Shown here: piece after piece, positions 25,415-34,946 of the stretch | How the letters are laid out: every line of letters begins with the position of its first letter | Position numbering within the stretch: position 1 is the stretch's first letter | Source of the DNA: Croceivirga lutea | GTDB taxonomy: Bacteria > Bacteroidota > Bacteroidia > Flavobacteriales > Flavobacteriaceae | DNA length: 64,000 nt | Reading direction: 5' to 3' | Assembly: GCF_014235875.1 (NCBI RefSeq) | Contig: NZ_JACJUK010000002.1 | Span: forward strand, 124,001 to 188,000 | Notes under the pieces: generated by a model | What the model was told of the DNA's origin: nothing | The model's database searches: none | The model's input: the letters and a program-made list of their open reading frames with translations, nothing else | Translations under genes and position numbers: made by a program

Positions 25415-26659
25415 TTAATTCAATTGCAGCTCACTAATTAGGGCAATGTTGTTCTCCAAATATTTATATTGATAAAGCATGCCATCACCAACCATTAACA
25501 AATGTTCGTCTAAAGGAATTACATCAAAAGTGACGATGTTTTCAAAATGATTCAATTGTGGTAAGTCTGGTACATTACTCTTATTGTAAACCTTTAAACC
25601 AGAAGACCCATCACATATAAATAATTTATCCCCTTTAATTCCTAAGCCATAAGGTTCATCCATTGGATACATAACTTCTAACTGTGGATTTTCAATAGTA
25701 GAGATATCCACAATATATAAGCCGCTTTCTGTTGCACCGCAAAAATTTCCTCCTCTTAAAGTTACATAAGCATACTTATCATCAACAACTACGGGGTCAC
25801 AAGCAGTGCCATGTTGAAATTCAGAAACAAATGTTGGTTCTGCTGGTGTGGTAATATCATATATATACATACCTCTCATACTGCCCAAAAACAAATAATT
25901 GTCTTTGTTGAAAATAGTTTCAATATCAAAGCCAGCAAACACCGGGTTTAAAGTTTCTGGTGCTTCTAATCTAGAAATATCGAATACATTAATATTATGA
26001 CTATCTACCGCGTATAAGTACTCATCAACAATTTTAAATCTTGCTAAAGACCCACCTTGTCCGGTTCCACCGCCAGAATCGTTTGCTGCTTCAGCAAAGT
26101 CTACCATTCTAGCTTGCATGTCTTCTACTCTTCTGCGTTCTGTAATTACCTCCCAACCAACTAAAACCTCATTTTCATAATCTATTCCTTCCCATTCAAA
26201 AATATCTGCAGCAGGCCAAACTACATTGTCTGGCAATACATCTAATAGCCTATTTACAATTACAATATTTGAAATATCAGAAATATCTAATACCACTAAA
26301 TCAGCTATGCTATCTGCGTACAAATAATCGTCTTTAATTGAAATATCAACATTACCGGCGATTTTAATAAAGGCAATTTTTTGAGGATTTTCCGGATTTG
26401 AATTATCAATCACATGAACTCCTTTGTACTTATCATTGATAAATATGTAATCTTGATACGCATATATTTTACCAGATTCATCTATAGGTTGCGGTGCAAT
26501 TACATCAACACTTGTTGCAAATTCTTCTTTAGACATTACTAAAGGTTTGGCAACTAAATAATCAGCATATTCACCGTCTGGTTCATCATTAAGTAATTCA
26601 CAAGAACTTAAGGTGAATAAAAAGCTGAGTAGTAAAATTGGATAGCAAGTTTTTTTCAT
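25415..26659 (-). CDS. LVIVD-repeat beta-propeller lipoprotein
   Basis: 414 residues. The lipobox LSSC gives lipidated C20. Repeats of the form YAYVTLRGG...GLYIVDISTIENPQLEVMYP recur six or seven times, each carrying V-DIS-NP, the LVIVD signature. They should fold as a beta-propeller anchored to the outer membrane. A disordered stretch at about 185-200 (DSGGGTGQGGS) interrupts one blade. Function is unknown. It is monocistronic with its own terminator. An inverted repeat lies 18 bases upstream at 26677-26696. Confidence 0.82.
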   Translation of the reverse strand: MKKTCYPILLLSFLFTLSSCELLNDEPDGEYADYLVAKPLVMSKEEFATSVDVIAPQPIDESGKIYAYQDYIFINDKYKGVHVIDNSNPENPQKIAFIKIAGNVDISIKDDYLYADSIADLVVLDISDISNIVIVNRLLDVLPDNVVWPAADIFEWEGIDYENEVLVGWEVITERRRVEDMQARMVDFAEAANDSGGGTGQGGSLARFKIVDEYLYAVDSHNINVFDISRLEAPETLNPVFAGFDIETIFNKDNYLFLGSMRGMYIYDITTPAEPTFVSEFQHGTACDPVVVDDKYAYVTLRGGNFCGATESGLYIVDISTIENPQLEVMYPMDEPYGLGIKGDKLFICDGSSGLKVYNKSNVPDLPQLNHFENIVTFDVIPLDEHLLMVGDGMLYQYKYLENNIALISELQLN

Positions 26660-26676
26660 GAGATTTTTTTTGTTTA

Positions 26677-26696
26677 ATGATTAGATTGATAATCAT
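26677..26696. repeat. Inverted repeat upstream of the LVIVD lipoprotein gene
   Basis: ATGATTA (26677-26683) and TAATCAT (26690-26696) are perfect 7-base arms around GATTGA, between the divergent LVIVD and miaB genes. It could be an operator, but no second copy was noticed in the window. Confidence 0.3.
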
Positions 26697-26759
26697 GCTT
26701 TTATGATGAAAACTATTAAACAAAGTTGCGCTTAACTTTCTTAAAATTTTCCTGTCAAT

Positions 26760-26791
26760 TTGTCACTAAATCATATATTCAGCTATCTTTG
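26760..26791 (+). promoter_or_regulatory. miaB promoter with both Bacteroidetes elements
   Basis: TTG at 26760-26762 and TATCTTTG at 26784-26791 are separated by 21 bases, matching TTG-N19-23-TAnnTTTG. Transcription should begin near 26797, 13 bases before the ATG at 26810. This rules out the in-frame ATG at 26726. Confidence 0.65.
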
Positions 26792-26809
26792 CTGCCCCAA
26801 TGTAGAAAG

Positions 26810-28273
26810 ATGAACGAAAGGGAAACCATAGAAAAAAAAATAGACGAAAGTATTCAAGGCTCTGCTTTAAATACAACAAATAACGCTAAAAACGGCCGTA
26901 AACTTTATATTGAAAGTTACGGCTGCCAGATGAATTTTTCTGATAGCGAAATCGTTGCTTCAATTTTAGCAAAAGAAGGTTTTAACACCACAAAAGAGCT
27001 TAACGAAGCAGATTTAGTTTTGGTAAATACTTGTTCAATTAGAGAAAAAGCTGAACAAACTGTTAGAAACAGGTTAGTTCATTTTAATGCTCTAAAAAAG
27101 CAAAATCCAAACGTTAAAGTTGGCGTTTTAGGCTGTATGGCAGAACGTTTAAAAAGCAAGTTTCTTGAGGAAGAAAAAATTGTAGATATGGTTGTTGGAC
27201 CAGACGCCTACAAAGATTTACCCAACCTAATTCAAGAAATAGATGAAGGTAGAAATGCTGTAAATGTTATTCTTTCAAAAGAAGAAACTTATGGTGATGT
27301 TGCCCCGGTTCGTTTAAATTCTAATGGAGTAACTGCATTTGTTTCTATCACCAGAGGATGTGATAATATGTGTACTTTCTGTGTTGTGCCTTTTACAAGA
27401 GGTAGAGAGCGCAGTAGAGACCCGCAATCTATTCTTGAAGAGGTAAATGAACTTTGGAAAAAAGGTTTTAAAGAAATCACACTACTTGGTCAAAATGTAG
27501 ATAGCTATTTATGGTATGGGGGCGGACTTAAAAAAGATTTTGAAAAAGCCACGGATATGCAAAAAGCTATCGCCGTAAATTTTTCAGGCCTTTTAGATAT
27601 GGTAGCCAAGGCACAACCTAAACTGCGTATTAGGTTTTCAACTTCTAATCCGCAAGACATGACCTTAGATGTTATTGAAACCATGGCCAAGCATAAAAAC
27701 ATCTGTAATTATATTCATTTACCAGTTCAGAGTGGAAGCAATCGTATTTTAAAAGCAATGAATCGCCTACACACCAGAGAGGAATATTTTGAATTAATAG
27801 CCAACATTAGAAGAATTTTACCTGATTGTGCTATTAGCCAAGACATGATTGCTGGTTTTCCAACAGAAACTGAAGAAGACCACCAAGACACACTCTCTTT
27901 AATGGAGTATGTAAAATACGACTTTGGCTTTATGTTCGCCTATTCTGAAAGACCAGGTACCATGGCAGCTCGTAAGCTCGAAGATGATGTTCCTAAGGAT
28001 GTAAAAAAAAGGCGTTTACAAGAAATTATTGCCCTACAGCAAGAACATAGTCTTCTTAGAACACAACAACATTTGGGTAAAATTGAAGAAGTTTTAATCG
28101 AAGGAACCTCTAAAAAATCTGACGCCCATTGGATGGGTAGAAATTCTCAAAACACTGTTGTTGTTTTTCCTAAAGCGCATTATAAAGTTGGTGATTTTGT
28201 GAATGTAAAAATTAATGATTGTACTTCGGCAACCTTATTAGGTGAAGCTATTGACTACAGTGATAATAATTAG
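26810..28273 (+). CDS. miaB: tRNA-2-methylthio-N6-isopentenyladenosine synthase MiaB
   Basis: 487 residues from the ATG at 26810. An upstream in-frame ATG at 26726 lies before the promoter and is rejected. A radical-SAM methylthiotransferase, it modifies A37 of tRNAs reading UNN codons. The N-terminal UPF0004 domain supplies the auxiliary cluster cysteines (SYGCQMN, NTCSIRE, LGCMAER). The radical-SAM motif is CDNMCTFC, and a C-terminal TRAM domain covers about the last 65 residues. It heads a run of same-strand genes to secG. Confidence 0.94.
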   Translation: MNERETIEKKIDESIQGSALNTTNNAKNGRKLYIESYGCQMNFSDSEIVASILAKEGFNTTKELNEADLVLVNTCSIREKAEQTVRNRLVHFNALKKQNPNVKVGVLGCMAERLKSKFLEEEKIVDMVVGPDAYKDLPNLIQEIDEGRNAVNVILSKEETYGDVAPVRLNSNGVTAFVSITRGCDNMCTFCVVPFTRGRERSRDPQSILEEVNELWKKGFKEITLLGQNVDSYLWYGGGLKKDFEKATDMQKAIAVNFSGLLDMVAKAQPKLRIRFSTSNPQDMTLDVIETMAKHKNICNYIHLPVQSGSNRILKAMNRLHTREEYFELIANIRRILPDCAISQDMIAGFPTETEEDHQDTLSLMEYVKYDFGFMFAYSERPGTMAARKLEDDVPKDVKKRRLQEIIALQQEHSLLRTQQHLGKIEEVLIEGTSKKSDAHWMGRNSQNTVVVFPKAHYKVGDFVNVKINDCTSATLLGEAIDYSDNN

Positions 28274-28274
28274 T

Positions 28275-28295
28275 ATTTCCCGCCACGGCGGAAAT
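28275..28295. repeat. GC-rich palindrome between miaB and the sigma-54 activator
   Basis: TTTCCCGCCACGGCGGAAA: CCGCC pairs with GGCGG, flanked by TTT/AAA with one bulged C. It begins two bases after the miaB stop and stands out in AT-rich surroundings. No T run follows, so it may be an intergenic REP-like or RNA-processing hairpin rather than a terminator. Confidence 0.4.
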
Positions 28296-28311
28296 TAGGT
28301 TAAAAAAATTA

Positions 28312-29589
28312 ATGGAGAACATACAAGCCATAAAGCAACGCTTTGAACTTATAGGTAATGACCCCAAGTTTAATAGAGCACTTGAAAAAGCCGCGCAAGT
28401 AGCCCCTACTGATATTTCTGTATTAGTTACTGGTGAAAGTGGTGTTGGTAAAGAGGCTATCCCTAAAATAATACACTCCCTTTCTCATCGTAAACATGCT
28501 AAATACATTGCCGTTAACTGTGGAGCTATACCAGAGGGCACCATTGACAGTGAATTATTTGGCCACGAAAAAGGTGCGTTTACAGGCGCTACTCAAACCC
28601 GTAGTGGTTATTTTGAAGTTGCAGATGGTGGTACCATTTTTTTAGATGAAGTTGGTGAACTACCCTTAACTACTCAAGTACGCTTACTAAGAGTTCTAGA
28701 AAATGGAGAATTTTTAAAAGTAGGTTCTTCTCACGTTCAAAAAACTAATGTTAGAATAGTTGCAGCCACTAACATTAATATGTTTGAGGCAATTAAAAAA
28801 GAAAAATTTAGAGAAGATTTATACTATCGTCTAAGTACCGTTGAAATCACCATTCCTCCGCTTAGAGAGCGTCAAGAAGATATTCATTTACTGTTTCGAA
28901 AATTTGCCTCTGACTTTGGTCAAAAGTATAAAATGCCTACCATTAGACTTTCAGAAGATGCGGTTGTACTTTTACAAAAATTCAGATGGCCTGGTAATAT
29001 TAGACAATTGAGAAACATTGCCGAGCAAATTTCAGTTTTAGAAGAAAATAGAAATGTTAATGCTGCTATCTTAAATTCTTATCTTCCTTCTAATGCTGCA
29101 AGTTCAAATTTGCCTGCAGTAGTAGGTCAGCAACAATCACAAAGTGATTTTAGCAATGAACGAGAGATTTTATACAAGGTGCTTTTTGATATGAAAAGCG
29201 ATTTAACAGACCTTAAAAAACTCACTTTAGAACTACTTAAAAATGGAGACAGTGAAAAAGTTCAAGAAGAAAATGAAGCCTTAATTCATAAAATTTATGG
29301 TGATGAGGATGCAAAATACGAGACTGAAGAATACCGTTCTGAAGTATTGCACCTACCAGAACCCATTGCGCATACAGATACTGATGTGCCTGCTAGAGAA
29401 GTCAACAATGACCCCTATCATTTTGCTGAAGAAATTGAGGAAGAAGAAACCCTATCTTTACAAGAGAAAGAAATTGAATTAATCAAAAAAGCTCTAGAAC
29501 GTAATCGAGGAAAACGTAAAGCGGCAGCATCTGAACTAGGTATTTCTGAAAGAACCTTATATAGAAAAATTAAGCAATACGATTTATAG
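28312..29589 (+). CDS. Sigma-54-dependent transcriptional activator without sensor domain
   Basis: 425 residues. The AAA+ domain starts almost at the N-terminus: Walker A GESGVGKE (41-48), the sigma-54 contact loop GAFTGA (88-93), Walker B FLDE (110-113) and the sensor region RWPGNIRQLRN. A poorly conserved acidic linker (about 260-385) precedes a Fis-type helix-turn-helix (RKAAASELGISERTLYRKIKQYDL). There is no receiver, GAF or PAS domain, so control must come through expression, the linker or a partner. It sits 38 bases after miaB and 20 before lptE. The nearest sigma-54 promoter I can see is before groES. Confidence 0.9.
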   Translation: MENIQAIKQRFELIGNDPKFNRALEKAAQVAPTDISVLVTGESGVGKEAIPKIIHSLSHRKHAKYIAVNCGAIPEGTIDSELFGHEKGAFTGATQTRSGYFEVADGGTIFLDEVGELPLTTQVRLLRVLENGEFLKVGSSHVQKTNVRIVAATNINMFEAIKKEKFREDLYYRLSTVEITIPPLRERQEDIHLLFRKFASDFGQKYKMPTIRLSEDAVVLLQKFRWPGNIRQLRNIAEQISVLEENRNVNAAILNSYLPSNAASSNLPAVVGQQQSQSDFSNEREILYKVLFDMKSDLTDLKKLTLELLKNGDSEKVQEENEALIHKIYGDEDAKYETEEYRSEVLHLPEPIAHTDTDVPAREVNNDPYHFAEEIEEEETLSLQEKEIELIKKALERNRGKRKAAASELGISERTLYRKIKQYDL

Positions 29590-29609
29590 CGAGAGCTTAA
29601 AAATTATAA

Positions 29610-30122
29610 ATGAAAAAGCTACTATCCTTATTTTTTGTTACCATTTGTATTCTTACTCTAGAAAGCTGCGGTTATTCTTTTACAGGAATAAGTACAACTG
29701 CTGAATCTTTTCAGGTTGACTTTTTTCAAAATTTTGCTGCCCAAAGTCCAGGTTCAACCTTTGAGCCAGGCTTAGATAGAGATTTCACCAATGCATTGCA
29801 AGACCAAATTACCGGTCTTTCTAGCTTAAATCTTGCGAGTGATAATGCTGAATTAGTGTACGAAGGTGAAATTGTGGAGTACCGTGTTACACCAATGACA
29901 GCTACATCAAATCAAACTGCGGCACAAAATAGATTAACCATAACCGTTAATGTTCGTTTTTTTAATAAACTAAAAGAAGACGATGGCTTTGAACAACGTT
30001 TTTCTTTTTTTTATGATTTTGATGCTAGTCAGTTACTTGAAAGTGTAAAAGGCGAAGCACATGAAATAATTTTTGAACGAATCACTCAAGATATTTTTAA
30101 TGCTTCATTAGCTAAATGGTAA
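29610..30122 (+). CDS. lptE: LPS assembly lipoprotein LptE
   Basis: 170 residues. The lipobox LESC gives lipidated C20 followed by GYSFTG, the usual LptE N-terminus. The body (DRDFTNALQDQITGLSSLNLAS, then VRFFNKLKEDDGFEQRFSFFYDF) fits the alternating helix-strand LptE fold that plugs the LptD barrel. It helps place lipopolysaccharide in the outer leaflet. It lies between the sigma-54 activator and a TPR gene and overlaps the possible start of the latter by 7 bases. Confidence 0.85.
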   Translation: MKKLLSLFFVTICILTLESCGYSFTGISTTAESFQVDFFQNFAAQSPGSTFEPGLDRDFTNALQDQITGLSSLNLASDNAELVYEGEIVEYRVTPMTATSNQTAAQNRLTITVNVRFFNKLKEDDGFEQRFSFFYDFDASQLLESVKGEAHEIIFERITQDIFNASLAKW

Positions 30123-30127
30123 TAGGT

Positions 30128-31135
30128 ATGATGAATGTTTCAGACTTTTTTAGCTTGCTTAGAAAATCAGACACTATTTTGTCTCCTAAACAAACCAGAG
30201 ACCTTGAAGAAATGCTAGCTGAATACCCCTACTTTCAAACAGCAAGAGCTCTTTACCTTAAAGGACTTAAAAATCTGGAAAGCTACAATTACAATAAAGA
30301 ACTTAAAATTACTGCTGCACATACTACAGATAGAGAAGTTCTTTTTGACTTTATTACTTCAAGAGATTTTGACCAAAACAAAATTGCCAACAATATTATT
30401 GGCCGTGACCGTAAACTAGAAGAAACTGACACTATTGCAGAAGTAGTAGAACCTAGCCCAACAATCAATACCTTTTTAGGTGAATCTGATGAAGAACCGT
30501 TACCTCAGCGCAAAAAACATGCAGATGATATTCTTGACCCTAAATTGTTTAGTAACAAAGAAGACAAGCAAGAAATTGAGGATGATGTAGAGAGCTCAGA
30601 TAAGTTAAAGTCTGAAGAAACTACTAAAGTTGATGGTATTGAAGATACGATAGGTAAACAAGTTGTAGACCACAGTAACAAGCCTGCTGATGCACCTCTT
30701 GAAGCTGAAAATCTGCAAGAATCACCAGAAGAACAATTAAACTTAGGCAAACCTTTACAGTTTAATAAAAATGAAAAACACTCTTTTATGGAGTGGCTTC
30801 AACTTACCAATCAAAAGAAATTTGAAAAGCCATTACCTAAAGAGCAAGAAAAAGAACAAAAGAAAAAATTTGAGCTACTTGATAAGTTTATACAATCAAA
30901 TCCAAAAATAATTCCGGTTGAGAAATTAGAATCTGAGGTAGATATTTCAGAATCGACTTCTATAGCTAAGAATGAACTTATGACAGAAACGCTGGCTAGG
31001 GTCTACTTAGAACAAAAGAAGTACAAAAAAGCAATTAAAGCGTTTAAAACATTGAGTTTGAAATATCCAGAAAAAAGTAGTTTCTTTGCCGACCAAATTG
31101 AAGCAATCAAGCGATTGCGAAAAGATAAAGACTGA
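30128..31135 (+). CDS. Hypothetical protein with a C-terminal TPR-like helical pair
   Basis: 335 residues from ATG 30128 (MMNVSDFF). An ATG at 30116 inside the lptE end would add four residues. The N-terminal 75 residues are helical (ETRDLEEML-like, [18 protein letters not shown]). The middle (about 90-215) is acidic, low-complexity and probably disordered. The last 50 residues, ETLARVYLEQKKYKKAIKAFKTLSLKYP, form one clear TPR hairpin. No signal peptide. Its place between lptE and secG, with 2 bases to secG, suggests an envelope or secretion helper. Function is not known. Confidence 0.7.
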   Translation: MMNVSDFFSLLRKSDTILSPKQTRDLEEMLAEYPYFQTARALYLKGLKNLESYNYNKELKITAAHTTDREVLFDFITSRDFDQNKIANNIIGRDRKLEETDTIAEVVEPSPTINTFLGESDEEPLPQRKKHADDILDPKLFSNKEDKQEIEDDVESSDKLKSEETTKVDGIEDTIGKQVVDHSNKPADAPLEAENLQESPEEQLNLGKPLQFNKNEKHSFMEWLQLTNQKKFEKPLPKEQEKEQKKKFELLDKFIQSNPKIIPVEKLESEVDISESTSIAKNELMTETLARVYLEQKKYKKAIKAFKTLSLKYPEKSSFFADQIEAIKRLRKDKD

Positions 31136-31137
31136 TA

Positions 31138-31494
31138 ATGAGTACGTTTACGATTTTCCTGATTTTGATTATCATAGTATGTCTGTTGTTGATTTTGGTA
31201 ATCATGGTACAGAATCCAAAAGGTGGTGGACTTTCTTCGTCTTTCGGCGGAGGTGGAAACCAAGTAGTTGGTGGTGTTAAAAAGACCGGTGATTTTTTAG
31301 ATAAAAGTACTTGGACCTTAGCCACACTGTTAATTGTATTAATTCTTCTTTCCAACATTTCATTAAAAGGAAATTTTGGAAGCACTGAATCTAAGGTTTT
31401 ACAAGGTGATGGTGTTGAAAATACAGTGCCAGAGGCCCTACCAGATGAAAATCCAACAAGTAATGAAGCTAGTCCGTTAGACACGCTTAATTAA
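31138..31494 (+). CDS. secG: Preprotein translocase subunit SecG
   Basis: 118 residues, longer than E. coli-type cores because of an acidic C-terminal tail. Two membrane helices (about 2-24 and 55-75) flank the conserved loop QNPKGGGLSSSFGGGG. SecG assists SecYE during preprotein translocation. It starts 2 bases after the TPR gene and is followed by a strong terminator, which ends the miaB-to-secG run. Confidence 0.93.
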   Translation: MSTFTIFLILIIIVCLLLILVIMVQNPKGGGLSSSFGGGGNQVVGGVKKTGDFLDKSTWTLATLLIVLILLSNISLKGNFGSTESKVLQGDGVENTVPEALPDENPTSNEASPLDTLN

Positions 31495-31515
31495 TAGCAT
31501 ATTCTAAAAACTTAC

Positions 31516-31550
31516 AAAATGCCAGCTTGAAGTGACAAGCTGGCATTTTT
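31516..31550 (+). terminator. Rho-independent terminator after secG
   Basis: AATGCCAGCTTG and CAAGCTGGCATT form a perfect stem of at least 12 bp around AAGTGA, followed by TTTTTGTTTT. Confidence 0.92.
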
Positions 31551-31578
31551 GTTTTAAAAAGTGTCAGTTTTTTGCGGA

Positions 31579-31594
31579 TGGCATAATTTCTGCC
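31579..31594 (+). promoter_or_regulatory. Sigma-54-type -24/-12 promoter for groESL
   Basis: TGGCATAATTTCTGCC. The invariant GG (31580-31581) and GC (31592-31593) have the correct spacing, and it agrees with TGGCAC-N5-TTGC at 8 of 10 defined positions. Predicted start near 31605, giving a 36-base leader. There is no TAnnTTTG between here and the groES ATG. TGTCAGTTTTTTGC lies just upstream (31562-31575). Confidence 0.6.
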
Positions 31595-31640
31595 TCATAG
31601 AAGTCATAATTCGAAAATTTAACAACTAAAAAATAATCAA

Positions 31641-31913
31641 ATGGCTAACATTAAACCATTAGCAGACAGAGTGCTAATTGAGCCTATGGCTGCTGAGACT
31701 AAAACTGCTTCTGGCATCATCATTCCTGATACTGCCAAAGAAAAACCACAAAAAGGTAAAGTTGTTGCTGTAGGTCCTGGAACTAAAGATGAGGACATGA
31801 CAGTAAAAGTTGGTGATTCTGTTCTTTACGGTAAATATGCGGGTACTGAATTAAAGTATGAAGGTGCTGATTACCTTATTATGAGACAAAGCGATATTCT
31901 AGCTATTGTTTAA
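31641..31913 (+). CDS. groES: Co-chaperonin GroES
   Basis: 90 residues, normal length. Family blocks are [41 protein letters not shown] in two parts and a C-terminal [13 protein letters not shown]. The mobile loop is TASGIIIP. It forms the heptameric lid on GroEL and is followed by groEL after 99 bases. It is preceded by a sigma-54-type element, suggesting stress induction outside the housekeeping promoter class. Confidence 0.97.
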   Translation: MANIKPLADRVLIEPMAAETKTASGIIIPDTAKEKPQKGKVVAVGPGTKDEDMTVKVGDSVLYGKYAGTELKYEGADYLIMRQSDILAIV

Positions 31914-31985
31914 ATCAATTCTCATCCTCGAATTACTTTCGAGTTTTCAAAAAATTAAATTTTAGTTTAATACGTATTATCCTGA

Positions 31986-33647
<1,662 letters not shown>

Positions 33648-33663
33648 GACATCAAAAACTATA

Positions 33664-33698
33664 ATAAAAAAGGCCATGTGATTCACATGGCCTTTTTT
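33664..33698. terminator. Bidirectional terminator between groEL and the HMA-MauE gene
   Basis: AAAAAAGGCCATGTG, loop ATT, CACATGGCCTTTTTT: a perfect stem with A and T runs on both sides. It can end groESL on the plus strand and the convergent membrane-protein gene on the minus strand. Confidence 0.92.
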
Positions 33699-33755
33699 AT
33701 TCAATTTAATTTTCTAAGTAACTATTCAACCAATATTGAAAAATCTTTTGAGTTA

Positions 33756-34469
33756 TTACATCATAAACAACATACTCACTGCCATTATTAGCATTACTGA
33801 GTTTTCAATAAAAGTAGCCTCAGTCATTGGTAAATTTAATGCTGTGCCTAAACACGCACAACGAATGCTTTTCTTATCCAATAAGGTTTTTGTTACGCCA
33901 ACGGTAGTAATTCCTAATATCACGATTGTTGCAATTAAGGCTACCTGAACCTGAAAACGCATTAAAAACATAAGACCTAAAAGCAATTCTAAAAACGGGT
34001 ACACCCAACCATAAACAGGTATTGCTTTTGCTAAGGGGTCGTACATTTTAAAACTCTCTGGAAAACCTTTCAAATCTAAAAATTTAAAGAAGCTAAAAAC
34101 TATGTAGAATAATCCCATAAAATCTAGCATTGCACTTTGGGTATTCCAATCATTAAAATTCAGTAGCATAGAAGCTACAAACAAATAGGCAAAAATCAAC
34201 AACAACGGTTTTAATTGTTTCAACTTAGATTCGCTTACCGGCAGCTCAAAATTTTCATCTTCACCGCTTTGAATAGTTATTGTATATTTTTCTGGTAACG
34301 CAGCTTTTAGTTTTGACAACGGTATATGTTTAAACATTGTTATAGCTGCTTTTGATTTTTCTAAATCTATATCAACCTCTTGTATATCTTCTAGTTTTTC
34401 AAGTTTTTGCTTCACTGATGCCACGCATCCGTTACAGGTCATACCAGTAATAGTATATGTATGTTTCAT
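33756..34469 (-). CDS. HMA domain fused to a MauE/DoxX-like membrane protein
   Basis: 237 residues from ATG 34469 (MKHTYTITGMTC). An in-frame ATG 30 bases upstream would add a non-conserved leader. The HMA metal-binding domain (1-66) has C12 and C15. A hydrophilic linker is followed by four membrane helices (about 88-103, 114-131, 150-170, 176-193) and a fifth near the end. CAC (C204, C206) lies in IRCACLGTALNLP, a motif of MauE-type redox or metal membrane proteins. It probably accepts metal or electrons from the periplasmic side. A terminator separates it from the HMA/TonB genes upstream, so it may have its own promoter. Confidence 0.8.
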   Translation of the reverse strand: MKHTYTITGMTCNGCVASVKQKLEKLEDIQEVDIDLEKSKAAITMFKHIPLSKLKAALPEKYTITIQSGEDENFELPVSESKLKQLKPLLLIFAYLFVASMLLNFNDWNTQSAMLDFMGLFYIVFSFFKFLDLKGFPESFKMYDPLAKAIPVYGWVYPFLELLLGLMFLMRFQVQVALIATIVILGITTVGVTKTLLDKKSIRCACLGTALNLPMTEATFIENSVMLIMAVSMLFMM

Positions 34470-34524
34470 AATTATTGAGCGTTCAAAAAACGACTTCATT
34501 TTATCTGTAAACCTTTAAACTTAA

Positions 34525-34561
34525 CAAAAAACAGGTTGAAAATTCTACCTCTCAACCTGTT
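34525..34561 (-). terminator. Terminator after the periplasmic HMA gene
   Basis: AACAGGTTGA (34530-34539) and TCAACCTGTT (34552-34561) form a perfect 10-bp stem. On the minus strand it is followed by TTTTTTG. It lies about 30 bases after the HMA gene stop. Confidence 0.85.
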
Positions 34562-34591
34562 CCAATGATAAATCTTTAAAAAAGTGGTTTT

Positions 34592-34945
34592 TTAATGTTT
34601 TTTAGAATCATCTGTGTCATCTTCTCTGTACTTACAACATGCATGAACATTATCGTAAGCTTCTTGTGTTGCCTTCAGTTCTTTTGAATCATGACCTACA
34701 GCTGCTATGGCCATTTTAACTTGCATAGAATTGGTTTTTCGCTCATCAATTACCAAGGATAACTCATGCGTAGGAATAGCCCAGCTGGCATACTTTACCC
34801 CATCAACACCTAATGCGGCTTTCTCTATTCTCATTTTACACATTTCACATTTACCATCAACGTCAAACGTAAGTTTTTTGTTTTTCTCTTGAGCGTTAAC
34901 GCTAAGGGCCATTAAAAAACTAATAATTAAAACTATCTTTTTCAT
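34592..34945 (-). CDS. Periplasmic heavy-metal-associated (HMA-like) protein with extra CC pair
   Basis: 117 residues from ATG 34945 (MKKIVLIISFLMALSVNAQ). An upstream ATG at 34975 would lie inside the TonB-receptor gene. A signal peptide (1-19) is followed by an HMA-like domain with C33-E-M-C36. A C-terminal H101-A-C103-C104 cluster and an acidic/histidine tail (DDTDDSKKH) follow. Two thiol pairs in a small periplasmic protein suggest a soluble metal carrier. Start and TonB stop nearly coincide, so the two are surely cotranscribed. Confidence 0.82.
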   Translation of the reverse strand: MKKIVLIISFLMALSVNAQEKNKKLTFDVDGKCEMCKMRIEKAALGVDGVKYASWAIPTHELSLVIDERKTNSMQVKMAIAAVGHDSKELKATQEAYDNVHACCKYREDDTDDSKKH

Positions 34946-34946
34946 G

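Noticed and set aside
26726-26809. N-terminal extension of MiaB from the ATG at 26726
   Set aside because: The TTG/TAnnTTTG promoter lies inside this stretch, and the extension is not like any MiaB N-terminus. The start is 26810.
31107-31484. Long open frame on the minus strand opposite secG
   Set aside because: It mirrors the clear SecG reading frame, its protein is low-complexity and it has no promoter. It is a shadow of secG.
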